A stretch of 64,000 nt of DNA, from positions 97,313,086 through 97,377,085 of the forward strand of contig CM050650.1 of assembly GCA_027574665.1 (NCBI GenBank), in the 5' to 3' direction. This document shows positions 61,801 through 64,000 of this stretch, piece after piece. The translations under genes and the position numbers were made by a program. The notes under the pieces were generated by a model. The model was not told the DNA's origin and searched no databases. It saw only the letters and a list, made by a program, of their open reading frames with translations. Origin of the DNA: Rhynochetos jubatus. Taxonomy: Eukaryota; Chordata; Aves; Eurypygiformes; Rhynochetidae. How positions within the stretch are numbered: position 1 is the first letter of the stretch; every line of letters starts with the position of its first letter.

Positions 61801-64000
61801 AGGAAGTAAGAAGGAATCATGATTCATCCAGCCTCATAGGCAGGCTGCCCTTAATACGCAACCTGGAGTACTCAATATGATACCAGACAAATTCATCATG
61901 GGAGTAAGGAGGAAGACAAGCAGCAAAGCATTAGCTGAGTAATAAATCCTACTTTGTAAACGCAGTTAATCGCATCTAGAAACTGGCTGCACATTTCAAA
62001 TTCTCATGCAAAGTTGAAGCAAATACATTATGCAATGTTAAGTTTGAGTTCTATGTGTAATTAACCCCTACAAATGAATTCATTTTGCTAATACTGACTT
62101 AACAGTTAGCAATTAGACACATCAGCACCTTAGTAACTCACACAACTTAGGACCTAACCAAACACACATTTGAGTCTCACTGTTTGCCTTGGCAATTGCC
62201 GCTGTCACATTATAAAGGAACAAAGCTCACGTTTTCCTTTGATGTGAATGCCATCACTTCTCACCATTGCTAGCCAGAAAGCTCCACATGCAGACCAACT
62301 CCTTAAGGCAGAAACATGCTGTACTACCGTAAGACAGCTTTAACACCACCAGGTTGGCAAGTTCCCAGAGCCAAATGAAAATTAAAAGACAAGTAGTACA
62401 TTGGCACACGGGCTGTGTCATGGCATTAAGCCAAAGCACTGGGCTTCACTTATCTTCAGCCAAAAGACCTGGAAGGTAAAAAATTGCCTATAAAAATAGT
62501 ATTTAATGGTAATTAAGACCACCTTGAACTTCAGGGGAACTCAAATGACTTGAGCAACTTTTGAGACACTTGGAAACACAGCTTTAGAATTACTGTATTG
62601 TCTCAGACAGTTAATTACTTGGTAGGCAAAAAAGGTAGTGTATGAAAGCATAAGGCTGCATAAGTGAAACTCAAATGCATGGTATTGTATGCAGAAATTT
62701 CTTCAACAGAACAACATTAACTCATCATTTGTACCATCAAATTGGGTGCTCCAGCACATTCTTTCCAATTTACGTGCAAGTTTTCCTTCATGAAAATTAA
62801 CACTGAAGGGCTTTGGAAACAGAAGTAGCAGTTACTATTAATAACAAAGCCAAACATCTAGATTGTCAGATCCATCAAAATAAACTTGGAAAACGAAACT
62901 AAGGTTAATATGCCAGGACCACCTAATAAGTATCCTGTCCAATATGGGATAAGGTTATGTTAATTATGATGACACCATCTACTCTCATTTATGTTAGGAG
63001 AAGTTAGAGAGTAGTTTATTCAAGCAAGAGGAAGACATCTTGAAAAGTTTTAATTCATGCTCTTCTTTGGCACAGGAAACTAAAGCATCTGACTTTGCTG
63101 ACAAGCAGATTCACTTGTATGTTACTTATGGGTTTGAATCAACCACTTGTGTCCAGCAAAACCTGCTTATGGAAGTATTCTATTAGATTGACTGATACGT
63201 GGGAAAGCAGAGAGGGGCAAGGTTATCCCATGCTGTTGAACATTCTTGTTCACAACTCAGTAGTCTCTTGTGAAGCACGCAAAAGCACTTGTTTGCAGGG
63301 TTACATGACACTACACTCTACCTTCAGAAGATGTGCAAGACTTCACAGGTGCTCAATCCACCTGCTCATACACCAGAAACATTTATACCCAGAATCAACT
63401 ACGTGGTATCACATTCTCTGGAGTCAAGACCTGCTACACACACCTGCTGAAACCACAGAATCAAAACCGAGAAACTAAAATAAACTACATTTCATTACAA
63501 TTTGAGAACACCTGCAAATAAATTCATCATTTAACTTGCTACCTGACAAAAAATTACTGAAGGACAGAAGGCACAAATACTCCTGACTTGCTCTTACTAC
63601 TCAAGGCTTAAGTAGCAACTGCTAAGGCTAGACAAGGACGACTGAGGGGGTAAGGGGGACAAACGGCAGCATCATTACGCAAGTTAGAAGCACACCTTCG
63701 TTACATATCGTTGACCTCCTATCTACTGGGTACAAAATGCCTGTATTGTGACATCCACGCTGATAACACTACCCATTTTAGACCAGAGAAAGAAACCCAC
63801 GGCCTAAAAAAATGAAACTCATGCATCACAGAGGACATTCCAAAGATTTATCATAAACTCATTACGACGTGCTCTGTGAAGGATGTTTCTTGTGGTTCAA
63901 GTATGCAGTTTAGGGGGAAGAAAAAATTATCTCAAAACTTCCTGTATAACTAGTCAATGCAACTTCCAGAGATGATGAAACAGAGGACATGTGACTGTCT
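58816..64000 (-). other. PTP4A1 upstream intron, continuing past the window
   Basis: AT-rich sequence upstream of the leader exon acceptor. PTP4A1 genes carry one or more non-coding first exons far upstream, so this is presumed intronic. I could not identify a non-coding exon, CpG island or repeat in it. Open frames such as 63095-63478 have no recognisable family. Confidence 0.6.

Noticed and set aside
63095..63478. 127-codon plus-strand open frame.
   Set aside because: No domain, no coding-like composition, and no splice or promoter context; compatible with chance.
1..64000. Search for tRNA, rRNA, CRISPR arrays, operons or prokaryotic signals.
   Set aside because: None seen; the window is vertebrate nuclear DNA with spliced genes and retroelements.

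Overview
The window is nuclear DNA from a bird, most likely a neoavian. Three things support this. Several CR1 LINE 3' ends carry the avian terminal repeat built on CATAGAAT. LTRs of families I recognise from bird genomes are present. Two spliced vertebrate genes lie in their conserved neighbouring order. The DNA is AT-rich and gene-poor, with one sharp CpG island. I see no bacterial, phage or CRISPR-like content.

Both genes are on the minus strand. PTP4A1 (PRL-1 phosphatase) has its complete 173-codon reading frame in five coding exons between 58370 and 54390. The first of these is a 550-bp exon with a long leader carrying four short upstream ORFs. Its 3' UTR probably runs to about 52.88 kb, and its promoter lies beyond the right edge. 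PHF3 (PHD finger protein 3) lies downstream in the same orientation. A CpG-island promoter and non-coding exon 1 sit near 39.74-40.1 kb, and eight coding exons run from 30537 to 1118. They join without any phase error into 1051 codons, covering the N-terminus, the PHD finger and the TFIIS-central-like domain. The second half, with the SPOC domain and stop codon, lies off the left edge.

Layout from the left: 1-759, an LTR in a PHF3 intron; 1118-7271, five PHF3 exons with another LTR at 3316-4085; 7.3-17.4 kb, a long intron; 17.4-19.2 kb, the 1.8-kb main exon; 20.5 kb, a small exon; 20.7-30.3 kb, an intron with two CR1 copies and an LTR remnant; 30.3-30.6 kb, the start-codon exon; 30.6-39.7 kb, intron 1; 39.2-40.5 kb, the CpG island; 40.5-52.9 kb, intergenic DNA with three CR1 copies and an LTR-like block; 52.9-58.8 kb, PTP4A1 exons with an LTR in one intron; 58.8-64 kb, PTP4A1 upstream intron.

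The two genes are neighbours but have no known joint pathway: PHF3 acts on RNA polymerase II transcription, and PTP4A1 is a membrane-anchored phosphatase and magnesium-transport regulator. I found no convincing undescribed system. The best leads are the upstream ORF cluster in the PTP4A1 leader, the LTR 43 bp from the donor of its catalytic exon, the LTR-like block just downstream of PTP4A1, and the PHF3 promoter with a 16-base homopolymer in its leader.
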